64,000 nt of DNA from Bacteroidia bacterium (GCA_030427255.1 JAUHWY010000008.1:49797-113796), one strand, 5' to 3'. Shown: positions 35,782 through 44,579, counted from the stretch's first letter. Notes: generated from the letters alone by a model not told the origin. Program-made: numbers and translations.

Positions 35782-38181
35782 ATGGAAGACCTATTGGCGA
35801 CCAAACCACTCGATACTGAAAAAATTTCTTTTGAAGATTTTCAAAGGGAAGTCCTAAACGACTTCAGGCTGGCCCACGAAAGCAGGCAAACTAGTTTGCT
35901 GGGAAGAAAAGAAGTGCTCACCGGAAAGGCTAAGTTCGGAATTTTCGGAGACGGTAAAGAGTTGGCTCAAATTGCCATGGCTAAGGTCTTTAAACCCGGT
36001 GATTTTAGATCAGGCTATTACCGCGACCAAACCTTTATGATGGCCGCAGGTCTATTAACTATCCGCCAGTTTTTTGCTCAACTCTATGCCCATACCGATT
36101 TAGAAGCCGAACCTATGACCGGTGGGCGTCAAATGAATGGACATTACGCTACCCGTTGGATTGATCAAGAAGGTCAATGGCTGCCTCAAAGCAATCAAAA
36201 AAACGTTTCGGCCGATATTTCTCCTACGGCAGGTCAAATGCCCCGCTTGTTAGGCTTGGCTTTTGCCTCCAAAGTCTACAGAAATCAAACCGCCTTGCAT
36301 AAGGCTACTGATTTTTCCAACCAAGGAAACGAGGTGGCCTTTGGAACTATTGGAGATGCATCCACCTCCGAAGGGGTTTTCTGGGAAACCATGAATGCTG
36401 CGGGTGTGCTTCAAGTGCCAATGGTTATGAGCGTTTGGGACGATGGATACGGGATTTCAGTGCCCAAAGAATACCAAACCCTAAAGGGCAGCATTTCTGC
36501 GGCAATGGCAGGCTTCGAAAAAGACGAAGAAGGCCCGGGCTTCCTTTTCCAAAAGGCCAAGGCTTGGAACTACCCCGAACTAATTGAAGCTTACCAAACC
36601 TCGGTGGCTATTTCACGCCGGGAGCATGTCCCCGTGCTTTTGCATATTGAAGAATGTACCCAGCCTCAGGGACACTCAACCTCCGGTTCCCACGAACGCT
36701 ATAAAGACAAAAAACGCCTGCAATGGGAAGAGAAATTCGATTGCTTGACTCAATTCCGCAAGTGGATTCTCAAAAATGAATTGGCAGATGAAGATACCCT
36801 CGATGCCATCGAAAAGGAGGCCAAAAAACATGTAAAATCTGAACAAAAAGCCGCTTGGGAAGCCTATCAGTCCGATATCAAAATGGAATTGGAAGAGCTT
36901 TCGAATCTGCTGCATCCTTTTCCCGAAGCCTCCGATGCCCTTCAGCGCCTCCAAGGGTTGATTGACCCTATGCGGAAAGATTACTTGAGCATCGCACGAA
37001 GGCTTTCTTGGGAATGGCGCAAAGCAAAGCATCCGGGTATTTCTGCTCTGCTCGAATGGCTCCAAGAGCAAAACGAGAAGAACCACTTCCGCTATTCCGA
37101 CTGCTTGTATGATGAATCGCAAGGCAGTGCGCTTAAGGTGCCTGTAATCCCTGCCACCTTCGATTCGGAAAAAAACATGGTCGATGGACGTATAATTCTC
37201 CGCGATAATTTCGAGAAAATCCTCGAAACCTATCCTAACTTCCTCGCCTTTGGAGAAGATGTGGGCCAAATAGGCGGGGTAAACCAAACCTTTGAAGGGC
37301 TGCAAGAAAAATTCGGCAAGGACCGAATCATGGATACCGGCATTCGCGAGGCTACCATTGCAGGCCAAGGCATTGGGATGGCCATGCGTGGCCTGCGCCC
37401 TTATGCCGAAATTCAATACCTCGACTATCTGCTCTACTGCCTCCAAATTCTGAGCGACGATGCCGCTACCTTACACTACCGAAGCAAAGGAGGACAAAAG
37501 GCGCCCTTAATTATTGCTACTCGTGGGCATCGCCTAGAGGGCATTTGGCATTCCGGCTCTCCTATGGGCATGATTGTTCATGGTGTTCGGGGCATGCATG
37601 TGTGTGTGCCTAGAAATATGACCCAAGCTGCCGGCATGTACAATACCTTATTGCAAGCCGATGAGCCCGCTATCGTGGTGGAACCCTTAAACGGATATCG
37701 ACTTAAGGAAGAAATGCCCACCAACCTAGGCAAGTTTACCGTGCCTCTTGGACAAACAGAATGCCTCCGCCAAGGTGCCGATATTAGCATTATTACCTAC
37801 GGATCTACCTGCCGCATTGTGCAGGAAGCAGCCGATCTCCTTATGGAAATGGGCGTAGATTGCGAAGTCCTCGATGTACAAACCTTGCTGCCCTTCGATG
37901 TAGATCAACGCAGCTTGGAATCCATCAAAAAAACCGGAAGGGTACTTTTTGTAGACGAAGATGTACCCGGTGGGGCTTCCGCATATATGATGCAACAAGT
38001 GGTGGAAGCGCAAGGGGCTTTTGCCTACTTGGACGCCGCACCCCAAACCCTAAGCGCAAAAGCGCACCGACCTGCTTACGGCTCCGATGGCGATTATTTT
38101 TCCAAACCTTCTGTGGAGGATGTTGTGGAAAAGGTTTATGCCATGTTTCATGAATTGAGGCCCGAAGCTTTTCCGCTCTGA
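35782..38181 (+). CDS. fused alpha-beta E1 component of 2-oxoacid dehydrogenase
   Basis: Thiamine diphosphate enzyme of 799 residues joining both E1 subunits. The alpha half (about 25-390) has the ThDP/Mg motif GTIGDASTSEGVFWETMN (GDAS from 191) and, where many E1 alpha chains have NN, reads SVWDDGYGIS. The beta half (about 455-795) starts ILRDNFEKILETYPNFLAFG and contains GEDVGQIGGVNQ and PYAEIQYLDYLLYCLQ. It resembles branched-chain 2-oxoacid dehydrogenase E1. E2 and E3 genes are not in the window. The stop overlaps murQ by one base. Confidence 0.92.
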   Translation: MEDLLATKPLDTEKISFEDFQREVLNDFRLAHESRQTSLLGRKEVLTGKAKFGIFGDGKELAQIAMAKVFKPGDFRSGYYRDQTFMMAAGLLTIRQFFAQLYAHTDLEAEPMTGGRQMNGHYATRWIDQEGQWLPQSNQKNVSADISPTAGQMPRLLGLAFASKVYRNQTALHKATDFSNQGNEVAFGTIGDASTSEGVFWETMNAAGVLQVPMVMSVWDDGYGISVPKEYQTLKGSISAAMAGFEKDEEGPGFLFQKAKAWNYPELIEAYQTSVAISRREHVPVLLHIEECTQPQGHSTSGSHERYKDKKRLQWEEKFDCLTQFRKWILKNELADEDTLDAIEKEAKKHVKSEQKAAWEAYQSDIKMELEELSNLLHPFPEASDALQRLQGLIDPMRKDYLSIARRLSWEWRKAKHPGISALLEWLQEQNEKNHFRYSDCLYDESQGSALKVPVIPATFDSEKNMVDGRIILRDNFEKILETYPNFLAFGEDVGQIGGVNQTFEGLQEKFGKDRIMDTGIREATIAGQGIGMAMRGLRPYAEIQYLDYLLYCLQILSDDAATLHYRSKGGQKAPLIIATRGHRLEGIWHSGSPMGMIVHGVRGMHVCVPRNMTQAAGMYNTLLQADEPAIVVEPLNGYRLKEEMPTNLGKFTVPLGQTECLRQGADISIITYGSTCRIVQEAADLLMEMGVDCEVLDVQTLLPFDVDQRSLESIKKTGRVLFVDEDVPGGASAYMMQQVVEAQGAFAYLDAAPQTLSAKAHRPAYGSDGDYFSKPSVEDVVEKVYAMFHELRPEAFPL

Positions 38182-38999
38182 TGAAGCAAAGGTCTACCGA
38201 AAAAAGTGCCGGAAACAAAGGCCTTCAATTTTGGTCTTCCCAAGCATTGGTTCAAGGGATTTTAGAGCAAGACCAGGGAATATGCAGGGCCGTTGAAAAG
38301 TCCTTGCCCCAAATTGCCGCTCTGGCCGAAGCCTATTACCAAGCCTTGCAAGGTGGTGGACGCGTCTTTTATATTGGCGCCGGCACCAGTGGACGTTTAG
38401 GCATTCTGGACGCCTCCGAATTGCCACCCACCTACGGCGTACCTTTTGACCTGGTTATTGGCCTGATTGCCGGAGGCGATGGTGCCATTCGAAAGGCGGT
38501 GGAGTTTGCCGAGGATGACAAAGAGGCCGCTTGGAAGGACCTAACGGAACATGGAGCCAAAGCCGGGGACTTGGTCGTAGGTATAGCCGCAAGCGGCACC
38601 ACAAGTTATGTGATTGGAGGTTTGGCAAAGGCCCGAGTCCACGGCTTAAACACCGGCTGCATCACCTGCAATGCCGATGCGCCTATTGTGCAAGAAGCCG
38701 AATTTCCTGTAGTAGTGGAAACAGGCCCTGAGTTCGTTAGAGGAAGCACTCGAATGAAAGCTGGTACCGCCCAAAAAATGGTGCTCAACATGATCAGTAC
38801 CGCAGCCATGATACGTCTGGGAAGGGTAGAGGAAGACCGCATGGTAGATATGCAGCTGAGCAACAAAAAGCTTTGGGACCGCGCTTGTGCTATGGTTGAA
38901 GAAAGTACCGGATGCAACCGCGAACAGGCCTTAGAATTGCTTAAAAGCGAAGGCTCTGTGCGGCGGGCAGTAAAGCTTTGGAACCAAAAGCATGCATGA
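38181..38999 (+). CDS. murQ: N-acetylmuramic acid 6-phosphate etherase
   Basis: MurQ cleaves the lactyl ether of MurNAc-6-phosphate to GlcNAc-6-phosphate in cell wall sugar recycling. It has 272 residues, somewhat shorter than the E. coli enzyme at the C-terminus. The SIS domain shows FYIGAGTSGRLGILDASELP with the catalytic glutamate, then GLIAGGDGAIRKAVEFAED with the second. RGSTRMKAGTAQKMVLNMIS is the downstream signature. Its start overlaps the E1 stop and its own stop overlaps the next gene by 8 bases, forming a three-gene run. Confidence 0.94.
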   Translation: MKQRSTEKSAGNKGLQFWSSQALVQGILEQDQGICRAVEKSLPQIAALAEAYYQALQGGGRVFYIGAGTSGRLGILDASELPPTYGVPFDLVIGLIAGGDGAIRKAVEFAEDDKEAAWKDLTEHGAKAGDLVVGIAASGTTSYVIGGLAKARVHGLNTGCITCNADAPIVQEAEFPVVVETGPEFVRGSTRMKAGTAQKMVLNMISTAAMIRLGRVEEDRMVDMQLSNKKLWDRACAMVEESTGCNREQALELLKSEGSVRRAVKLWNQKHA

Positions 39000-39561
39000 T
39001 CTTGCCCCTCACGACCGCTGGCTATCTATGTACCAAAGCCAAGAGGATAGCCACAGCCCATTTTATGGGCACAGCTACCACGAAAGCCAATGCAGGTACA
39101 CCGTATACAACCACTACATTCATCCCCAATGGGATGCATTTGGCTCTGAAACACTGTATTTAAAAATCCTCTTTGCAGATTACCAACAGGGCTTCGCATG
39201 CATTGAACTGTTGGGGGAGTGGAACGACTTGCTTGGCAACGATTGTATGTTTCTTAAGCGAGAAGTCGCGGAACCGCTCATGGAAGCAGGTATTCGTTAT
39301 TTTATTTTTTTAGGCGACTATGTTATGGATTTCCATGCCGGGGAGCTTGATTATTACGAGGAGTGGACAGACGAATTGGAGGATGGCTGGTTGGCCTTAA
39401 TTGCCTTTAGAAGCCATGTTTTGCAAGAAATGAAACGCTTTGGCGTTGCCGATTATTTTCTGTTTAGCCCCGAAGCTGACCTCATTCCTTGGCGCACCCT
39501 AAAACCGCAAATTCTGTTTGAAACCACCCGCCGCTTGCTGGCCAATAGGCTTGGTTTTTAG
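38992..39561 (+). CDS. conserved-looking protein of unknown function downstream of murQ
   Basis: Soluble-looking acidic protein of 189 residues, rich in Trp, Tyr and His, without signal peptide or membrane helix. Stretches such as MEAGIRYFIFLGDYVMDFHA and ADYFLFSPEADLIPWRTLKP suggest an alpha/beta fold. No family was recognised. The 8-base overlap with murQ implies coupling. A GC-rich element and the convergent NUDIX gene follow. Confidence 0.7.
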   Translation: MHDLAPHDRWLSMYQSQEDSHSPFYGHSYHESQCRYTVYNHYIHPQWDAFGSETLYLKILFADYQQGFACIELLGEWNDLLGNDCMFLKREVAEPLMEAGIRYFIFLGDYVMDFHAGELDYYEEWTDELEDGWLALIAFRSHVLQEMKRFGVADYFLFSPEADLIPWRTLKPQILFETTRRLLANRLGF

Positions 39562-39645
39562 TCCAAAATTTGGAAAAAAATCTCTACATGAAAAATGTTA
39601 AATAATTGATTTTTAATTGTTTGAGTTTTTCAAAATCTCTACATC

Positions 39646-39795
39646 CGCCCCTGATGGAAGCAAGTAGCCGGCGACCACCAAAGCCCGGCACGGAGGAGGC
39701 GAGGAGGCCCCCGGTTTTTCGGGGGACCCCGGAGCCCCATCCGGGCCGTGGTTTTTGGTGGGTGACGCTACTGCAGACAGCAGGATAAGGCGGCC
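39646..39795 (+). repeat. GC-rich dispersed element, family 1 copy B
   Basis: A 150-bp block from CGCCCCTGATGGAAGCA to GCAGACAGCAGGATAAGGCG, with both ends nearly identical to copy A on the opposite strand at 17408-17551. The middle has GCGAGGAGGC, a CCCCCGGTTTTTCGGGGG hairpin and CCCCGGAGC. It fills the gap between two convergent genes and ends 4 bases from the NUDIX stop. Confidence 0.75.
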
Positions 39796-39799
39796 AAAT

Positions 39800-40222
39800 T
39801 CAAGCCATTTTTTCCTTTAGCAGCAACGCAACTTTTTGGTCAATCGGAAAGGTAAGCATGCCGCTTTGCAGCGCTGAAATGTCCTTCCAAAAGAACAGTT
39901 CTTTGTCCCTTCCTTTCATTTCAGCAGATTCCAAAAAGGCTTGGGCCGGCTCTTGCACCTGCTCAAAAAGATAGTACACAGAAATGAGTTGAACGCCCGG
40001 GTGGAACGCCGATTCCTGAAAAAAGTCGGTGGTGTATAGGTGCTGCGGCTGCACAGGGCTAAGGCCGGTTTCTTCGCGCCACTCGCGGCACAAACCGTCG
40101 ATTAGGCCTTCGCCGAATTCTAAACCGCCGCCGGGAAATTTAACCATATCGCGACCGGCAAAGCGTTCTTTTGAAAGCAAAACTCGACCCTTATGAACCC
40201 ACAGGCCGTAGACCCGCAGCAT
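39800..40222 (-). CDS. NUDIX hydrolase
   Basis: Pyrophosphohydrolase of 140 residues. The Nudix box starts GGGLEFGEGLIDGLCREWRE and continues ETGLS (about 31-55), complete with the REUxEExGU core. N-terminal LRVYGLWVHKGRVLLSKERF is typical of MutT/ADP-ribose-type domains. The ATG at 40222 is chosen because the domain begins there; the frame is open another 70 codons upstream inside the DUF4920 gene. It lies 13 bases after the DUF4920 stop. Substrate not predictable. Confidence 0.9.
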   Translation of the reverse strand: MLRVYGLWVHKGRVLLSKERFAGRDMVKFPGGGLEFGEGLIDGLCREWREETGLSPVQPQHLYTTDFFQESAFHPGVQLISVYYLFEQVQEPAQAFLESAEMKGRDKELFFWKDISALQSGMLTFPIDQKVALLLKEKMA

Positions 40223-40235
40223 AAAGCTGCCCTGA

Positions 40236-40724
40236 TTACTCGGCAATGGCAACGCCGTTGGCCGTGAAGGCATAGGAAATTTTAGGCTCGGTGATGGCGT
40301 CGATTTCCTCCTGCGGTTTACCGGCGTCCTGAGCTTTGTGCTTGAGCCACTCCACCGACTCCTCTTTACGCTCCACAAAACCGGCAATAACAACTGGTTT
40401 CCCTCCGGCATCCTTAGGCACAAAAAAACCATAATCCTTAAAGCGAACGGTCATGGTGTCGCTGCCAATGGCCATGTCCATCCAACAACCTTTCATTTGG
40501 CAAACTTCAGCAATTTCGCCCTTAACGGTAACTTCCGCAGAGTCGCGGCCATCCAAAAAGCCAATCAAATCGGCTGCTGCCACGGCATTATCGGTGGCAA
40601 TGCTGTCGCCAAAATAGCTGTATTGCACTTCCGGCTCCGATTCTGTAGCGTCGGTAGCGGTGGAATTTTGCCGGCCACCGCAAGCGGCCAACAGGAGCAA
40701 AGGAGCAAAGAAAAGGACTTTCAT
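40236..40724 (-). CDS. DUF4920 family lipoprotein
   Basis: Lipoprotein of 162 residues; signal peptide MKVLFFAPLLLLAACGG with lipobox Cys17. The mature domain carries VTVKGEIAEVCQMKGCWMDM and VRFKDYGFFVPKDAGGK, the DUF4920 signature with a conserved Cys-x4-Cys-Trp. Function unknown; the Cys pair suggests redox or metal binding. A perfect -7 element lies 15 bases upstream. Located between the GC-rich element F and the NUDIX gene. Confidence 0.88.
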   Translation of the reverse strand: MKVLFFAPLLLLAACGGRQNSTATDATESEPEVQYSYFGDSIATDNAVAAADLIGFLDGRDSAEVTVKGEIAEVCQMKGCWMDMAIGSDTMTVRFKDYGFFVPKDAGGKPVVIAGFVERKEESVEWLKHKAQDAGKPQEEIDAITEPKISYAFTANGVAIAE

Positions 40725-40739
40725 GAGAAATATTTTTTG

Positions 40740-40747
40740 CAAAAGTA
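40740..40747 (-). promoter_or_regulatory. -7 promoter element of the DUF4920 gene
   Basis: On the minus strand TACTTTTG is a perfect TAnnTTTG match 15 bases before the ATG. A TTG 19 bases further upstream, at the expected -33 distance, lies at the border of GC-rich element F, so the element may supply part of this promoter. Confidence 0.55.
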
Positions 40748-40756
40748 CGGATTTTT

Positions 40757-40914
40757 GGGGCGTCCCCAAGGGGCGGGCCATTCGGTGCAAGTCCGTTGCC
40801 TTAATAGGGGTTCGGCTAAGCCCTTGCGGGGGTTTGCTGCGCTCCACCGCCGCAAGGGCAAGCCTCACACCCTATCAAGGCATCCGGGCTTTCCCCTGCT
40901 GTCCCTACGCCGGC
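40757..40914 (+). repeat. GC-rich dispersed element, family 2 copy F
   Basis: About 158 bp, from GGGGCGTCCCCAAGGGGCGG to GCTGTCCCTACGCCGG. It has a central perfect 10-bp inverted repeat (GCCCTTGCGG at 40820-40829 with CCGCAAGGGC at 40850-40859) nested in GGCT/AGCC and ATAGGG/CCCTAT arms, so it can fold into a long hairpin. Its right end matches copy E (18935-19080, opposite strand). It contains the mnmD stop codon at 40905-40907. Confidence 0.75.
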
Positions 40915-41564
40915 TTGATAGCTCTAGTCATTTCTCTTTTACCCGGAGGGCCCGGAAGGGCCTCTACATGCCAAGCTGCCGCTTTTAAGGCACGTTTTAC
41001 GGCTCCTTTGGCACAATAACTCACCCACACCGCTCCCGGATTCGCCCTTTCATAAAGCGTTCTAAACACTTCTTCGGTCCACAATTCGGCTTGCTTTTCC
41101 GGCGCAAAGGCATCAAAATAAATCAAATCAAAGGGGCCTTCCCGATCCAGTTCGGTAAGCGACTTTTGAAGCCAACAAAATTTGAGCAAAGGTGCATTTC
41201 TCCATTCTTCCGACTTGAGGTATAAGGGCTGAGGCAGGGACTGTGCCCAATCTTGGTCCTTTTGAATGAGCGCGAGCTCGGAGGCTTCGGGTGGAAACGG
41301 TTCCATGGCGGTGTAGCAAATGCTTTGTTGCCGGGCATGGGCTTCTTCCAAACTAAGGCCCAAGTTTAGGCCGCTGCCAAGACCCACTTCCAAAATATGC
41401 GGTACTCGGTTGCCATGCAGATTCCACCAATGCCGCAAGCCGGCTTCTAAAAACACGTGGTTGCTTTCTTGCAGTGCGCCATGCACCGAGTGGTAGTGCT
41501 CCTTGAGTTCTGGCAAATACCAAGTATACGAGCCATCCTTGGTTTGTTTTAATTCCCGTTTCAT
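40905..41564 (-). CDS. mnmD: tRNA 5-methylaminomethyl-2-thiouridine methyltransferase MnmD
   Basis: SAM-dependent methyltransferase of 219 residues that makes the last methylation of mnm5s2U34 in tRNA; it is the stand-alone equivalent of the MnmC N-terminal domain, with no FAD domain. Motifs: HILEVGLGSGLNLGLSLEEA (SAM site, about 57-76), FDLIYFDAFAPEKQAELWT, YCAKGAVKRALKAAAWHVE and the terminal GPPGKREMTRA. The last codons and stop (IKPA then TAG) come from GC-rich element F. The start overlaps the PD40 gene as ATGA. Confidence 0.93.
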   Translation of the reverse strand: MKRELKQTKDGSYTWYLPELKEHYHSVHGALQESNHVFLEAGLRHWWNLHGNRVPHILEVGLGSGLNLGLSLEEAHARQQSICYTAMEPFPPEASELALIQKDQDWAQSLPQPLYLKSEEWRNAPLLKFCWLQKSLTELDREGPFDLIYFDAFAPEKQAELWTEEVFRTLYERANPGAVWVSYCAKGAVKRALKAAAWHVEALPGPPGKREMTRAIKPA

Positions 41565-43462
41565 AGGGTTTTTGCTTTAACCAATAGGCAGTTTTCGGGT
41601 TGATTGGCATTGCTCTTATACTCCAAAACGGCCCGTGGATATTTCTTTTGAAGGGATTTAAGCAACCAGTCTAAGCCGGAAACGGGATGGTTGGGATGCA
41701 GCTCAAAGCTTAAATATGCCTTTGGGTTTCTGTCCAAATAATTGCTCCAAACTTGCTCCCAAATGGGAATCCAAGCCAAGGGTAACTCTTCTTTCCCTGA
41801 CGATACCGGCAAGCATATGCCGTCTTCATCTTGGGCGGGCAATTGGTGTTCCACCATGCCAAAGCCGTTTTGCCTTAGATGCGGCAACACGAATATTCTG
41901 GGCAAACGTTGGGTTTCTTCGACTACCAAATAATATACGGTACCGGCAGGTAAGGCCAAAGAGTGGTTGCTTTGTCCTGCATAAAAAGCACTGCGGTATA
42001 GTTCCTTGGCCGAAATGGCATCCCAAACTACAATATTGCCGCCTGTGTGTGCCTCAGGAAGCTTTAGTGTCCACCATTTTACGGCTGCACAGCTCACGCA
42101 TTGCTCCGGATTCTCTAAAATACTGCCTCTTGGTTGCGGCGACAATTCGGAAAAGGGTTCGGCCACCATGAGTAGGGGAAGTTTTCCGGAACCCAACAAA
42201 GAAATCATGCGTATGGTGCTTTGGTCGGTATATTCGTTTTTTAAGCTGGGAACCAAAGCCAGCTGCCCATTAGCGCTTAAACTCAAGTGGGTGTCGTCGG
42301 CAGAGGTATTTATAGGATAGCCTAAATTGGTAGGTGGGCTGTTGTGGTCCACATGGGCCGAGAACAAGTCAATGCCTCCAAGGCTGGGAAAGCCTGAGCT
42401 GGCAAAGTAAATGGTTTTACCATCGTAATGAAACCGAGGTGCCAGTTCGTCTTCGGGACTATTGAACCTTTCGTTGAGCCGTTGAGGAGGTGCAAAACCC
42501 GTTTCCATGTGGAACCTACTTAAATACAAGTCCATTCCTCCGGCTCCGCCCGGTCGGTTGCTGCTAAAAACCAGCTGTTGCCCCAAGGGATCTAGGCTGG
42601 GGAAAGCCTCGTCCCAACGGGTATTGATTCCTTTAGGAAAGGCTTGTGGCCTAGCCCAAGCGTGGGGTTCTCTTCGACTAAAATACAGGTCTTGACTTCC
42701 TTTAATGCCCGGTCCGGTAAGCAGTAACCATTGACCATCTGCAGACAAAGCATTGGGGACAAAATCTTTGGGTATATCCCAGGTTTCGCCTTGCCATTTG
42801 CCTTGTTCTACCCAAGCATACCAAAGTTTAGCTTTGCCTTTTGGGTCAATAAAATAGAACCAAGCTTCAGAACCGCCTCCGCCCAGCAAGGGAAAAAAAA
42901 CCTCTTGGTTTTCGGGTAAGGCGGGAAAGGTATCCACACGTGCTTTAATTTGGAGTTCTTTGATTTGCCGGGCAAATTGAGCCTGCTTTACCCGTTCCTG
43001 AGCCATTTTAATCCGTTCCACAGGTTCTTGTTTGGCTTGGCTGAGGTAACTTTGGTAGGCCTTAACCGCTTGTTCAAAGGCATAGCGTTTATGCCAGGCT
43101 CGGGCAGCAATAATAGAGTCTGATTGGTTCAAATTTGCGCCTAAACTATCGGCTTCTATCAATAACTGATGCGCTCTAAGGTAGTGTCCTTGCAGGAATT
43201 GCGCTTTGGCCTTTACATGCAAGAGCCGACCGTCTTTGTTGAGCACTTCTCCGGCCTGATGTAAGTATTTCCAAGCCTTATTCAGGCCTTTGGTATGGTT
43301 TTTTTTCCAGGCTTTATGCACCCGTTTTTGGCCTTTGTCAAAGGCTTTTCCTGCCCAGCTTAGTGAGTCTGCATAGGATTTAGGTTTTTTCCAAAACAAC
43401 CACTGGGCGCTTGTGGAGGGACTCAGCGCCAACAGCAGAAGCAGCATCAGGGTAAATCGCAT
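41561..43462 (-). CDS. exported TPR-PD40 (beta-propeller) protein
   Basis: Exported protein of 633 residues: signal peptide (1-19, LMLLLLLALSPSTSAQ), a TPR-like helical region (about 25-170), then PD40/WD40-like propeller repeats (about 185-420) with DEAFPSLDPLGQQLVFSSNR and DELAPRFHYDGKTIYFASSG. A beta-rich C-terminal domain follows with a CVSCAAVKWW segment. Similar proteins in Bacteroidota often end in an OmpA domain; none is seen here. Overlaps with the TPR gene (16 bases) and mnmD (4 bases) suggest an operon. Confidence 0.8.
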   Translation of the reverse strand: MRFTLMLLLLLALSPSTSAQWLFWKKPKSYADSLSWAGKAFDKGQKRVHKAWKKNHTKGLNKAWKYLHQAGEVLNKDGRLLHVKAKAQFLQGHYLRAHQLLIEADSLGANLNQSDSIIAARAWHKRYAFEQAVKAYQSYLSQAKQEPVERIKMAQERVKQAQFARQIKELQIKARVDTFPALPENQEVFFPLLGGGGSEAWFYFIDPKGKAKLWYAWVEQGKWQGETWDIPKDFVPNALSADGQWLLLTGPGIKGSQDLYFSRREPHAWARPQAFPKGINTRWDEAFPSLDPLGQQLVFSSNRPGGAGGMDLYLSRFHMETGFAPPQRLNERFNSPEDELAPRFHYDGKTIYFASSGFPSLGGIDLFSAHVDHNSPPTNLGYPINTSADDTHLSLSANGQLALVPSLKNEYTDQSTIRMISLLGSGKLPLLMVAEPFSELSPQPRGSILENPEQCVSCAAVKWWTLKLPEAHTGGNIVVWDAISAKELYRSAFYAGQSNHSLALPAGTVYYLVVEETQRLPRIFVLPHLRQNGFGMVEHQLPAQDEDGICLPVSSGKEELPLAWIPIWEQVWSNYLDRNPKAYLSFELHPNHPVSGLDWLLKSLQKKYPRAVLEYKSNANQPENCLLVKAKTL

Positions 43463-44493
43463 CGTGTTTTGAGGTATTGTTCTGCCTTAGGAGCGGCTAG
43501 TCTGTAGGCTTTTTGCCAGCAAATGCATGCCGAATCCAGGTCAAAGGTCTGTTCGTAGGCTAGCCCGAGGTTGAGCCAGGCGGCAGGGTGTTCGGGCTGT
43601 TTTTCAAGTATTTTGGCCAAAGTCTTTTTTGCCTTTTCGGCTTCGCTTTTGGCCAAGCACATGGCGGAGCGGTTCAATTGAGCCAACAAGCGATACTCAG
43701 GCATTTGCTCTAACGAGTCCAATAGAGGTTCTGCTTCTTGGTGCCGGCCTGTTTGCAGCAAAACAGCAACGTAATTTAGTTGGTGCAAGGGCGATTCCGG
43801 ATCTTGCTTAAAGGCTTTTTCAAAGCATACCAAGGCGGAGTCTAGGCGATTTACTTCTAAAAAATAGTGCCCCAATTCGGTCAAATAAGCGGGGGCGTTG
43901 CTCCGGGCTTGGGCAAGCATTCGGGCAGCGGCCTGCATATTTCCGGTTCTGCGTTTTAGGCGTGCCATTTCCAACCAAACGGAAGGTGTTCCTTTATTAA
44001 TAGCCAAGGCTTTTTGCAGTGCCCATTCGCAGGAATCCATTTGCCTGCTTTCCAAATACAGACTGCCCAAGTAAAACCACGGCTCAAACCGGTGCGGTTC
44101 TTGTTCTACCGCTTGTTTAAAGTGGCGGGTTGCTGCTTCGTGCATGCCTTGCCTTAAAGCCATAAGGCCTAAGTAGCGGTAAATGCCGGGAAAATCTGCT
44201 TTTATTTGGAGGACTTTTTCGAAGGCATCCATGGCCTCCTTGTGCTTTTTTTGCCTTTCAAAAGCCACAGCCAAATTAAACCAAGCTTTTTCATCCAAAG
44301 GAAAATCTTGGGTCCATGCGTGTAGCATGGTTTCGGCTTCTTTGTATTCTTGATTGGCAAGGGCTTCCACGCTGGCTTGCCAACGCTCTTGGTCTTGCCT
44401 GCTTTGTTGGGAAAGTCCCAAGTTAGGACTCAGCCAAGCAAAAAAGAGTAGGGTACAAACAACCCAAGAGTATGCCATTGGTTTTGCGCGCAT
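43447..44493 (-). CDS. exported tetratricopeptide repeat protein
   Basis: TPR protein of 348 residues with an N-terminal signal sequence (MAYSWVVCTLLFFAWLSPNL) and about nine TPR units between residues 35 and 340, for example AWFNLAVAFERQKKHKEAMD and AWLNLGLAYEQTFDLDSACI. A scaffold for protein interaction is likely. A perfect -7 element ends 6 bases before the ATG at 44493, and an upstream TTG lies inside the promoter, so 44493 or the ATG five codons later is the start. Likely co-transcribed with the PD40 and mnmD genes. Confidence 0.85.
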   Translation of the reverse strand: MRAKPMAYSWVVCTLLFFAWLSPNLGLSQQSRQDQERWQASVEALANQEYKEAETMLHAWTQDFPLDEKAWFNLAVAFERQKKHKEAMDAFEKVLQIKADFPGIYRYLGLMALRQGMHEAATRHFKQAVEQEPHRFEPWFYLGSLYLESRQMDSCEWALQKALAINKGTPSVWLEMARLKRRTGNMQAAARMLAQARSNAPAYLTELGHYFLEVNRLDSALVCFEKAFKQDPESPLHQLNYVAVLLQTGRHQEAEPLLDSLEQMPEYRLLAQLNRSAMCLAKSEAEKAKKTLAKILEKQPEHPAAWLNLGLAYEQTFDLDSACICWQKAYRLAAPKAEQYLKTRCDLP

Positions 44494-44499
44494 GGGCGG

Positions 44500-44507
44500 C
44501 AAAGATA
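44500..44507 (-). promoter_or_regulatory. -7 promoter element of the TPR-PD40-mnmD run
   Basis: On the minus strand TATCTTTG is a perfect TAnnTTTG match ending 6 bases before the ATG at 44493. Predicts a leaderless or nearly leaderless message. Confidence 0.55.
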
Positions 44508-44579
44508 ATAGACTGTCGGCATTTGGACAGGAGCTAAGGAAAGCAACTTTAGCGCAGGGAAGGTAAACCTCAGCTGATT

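Noticed and set aside
36676..37446. Minus-strand open frame of 256 codons inside the E1 gene
   Set aside because: Shadow of a well-supported enzyme gene.
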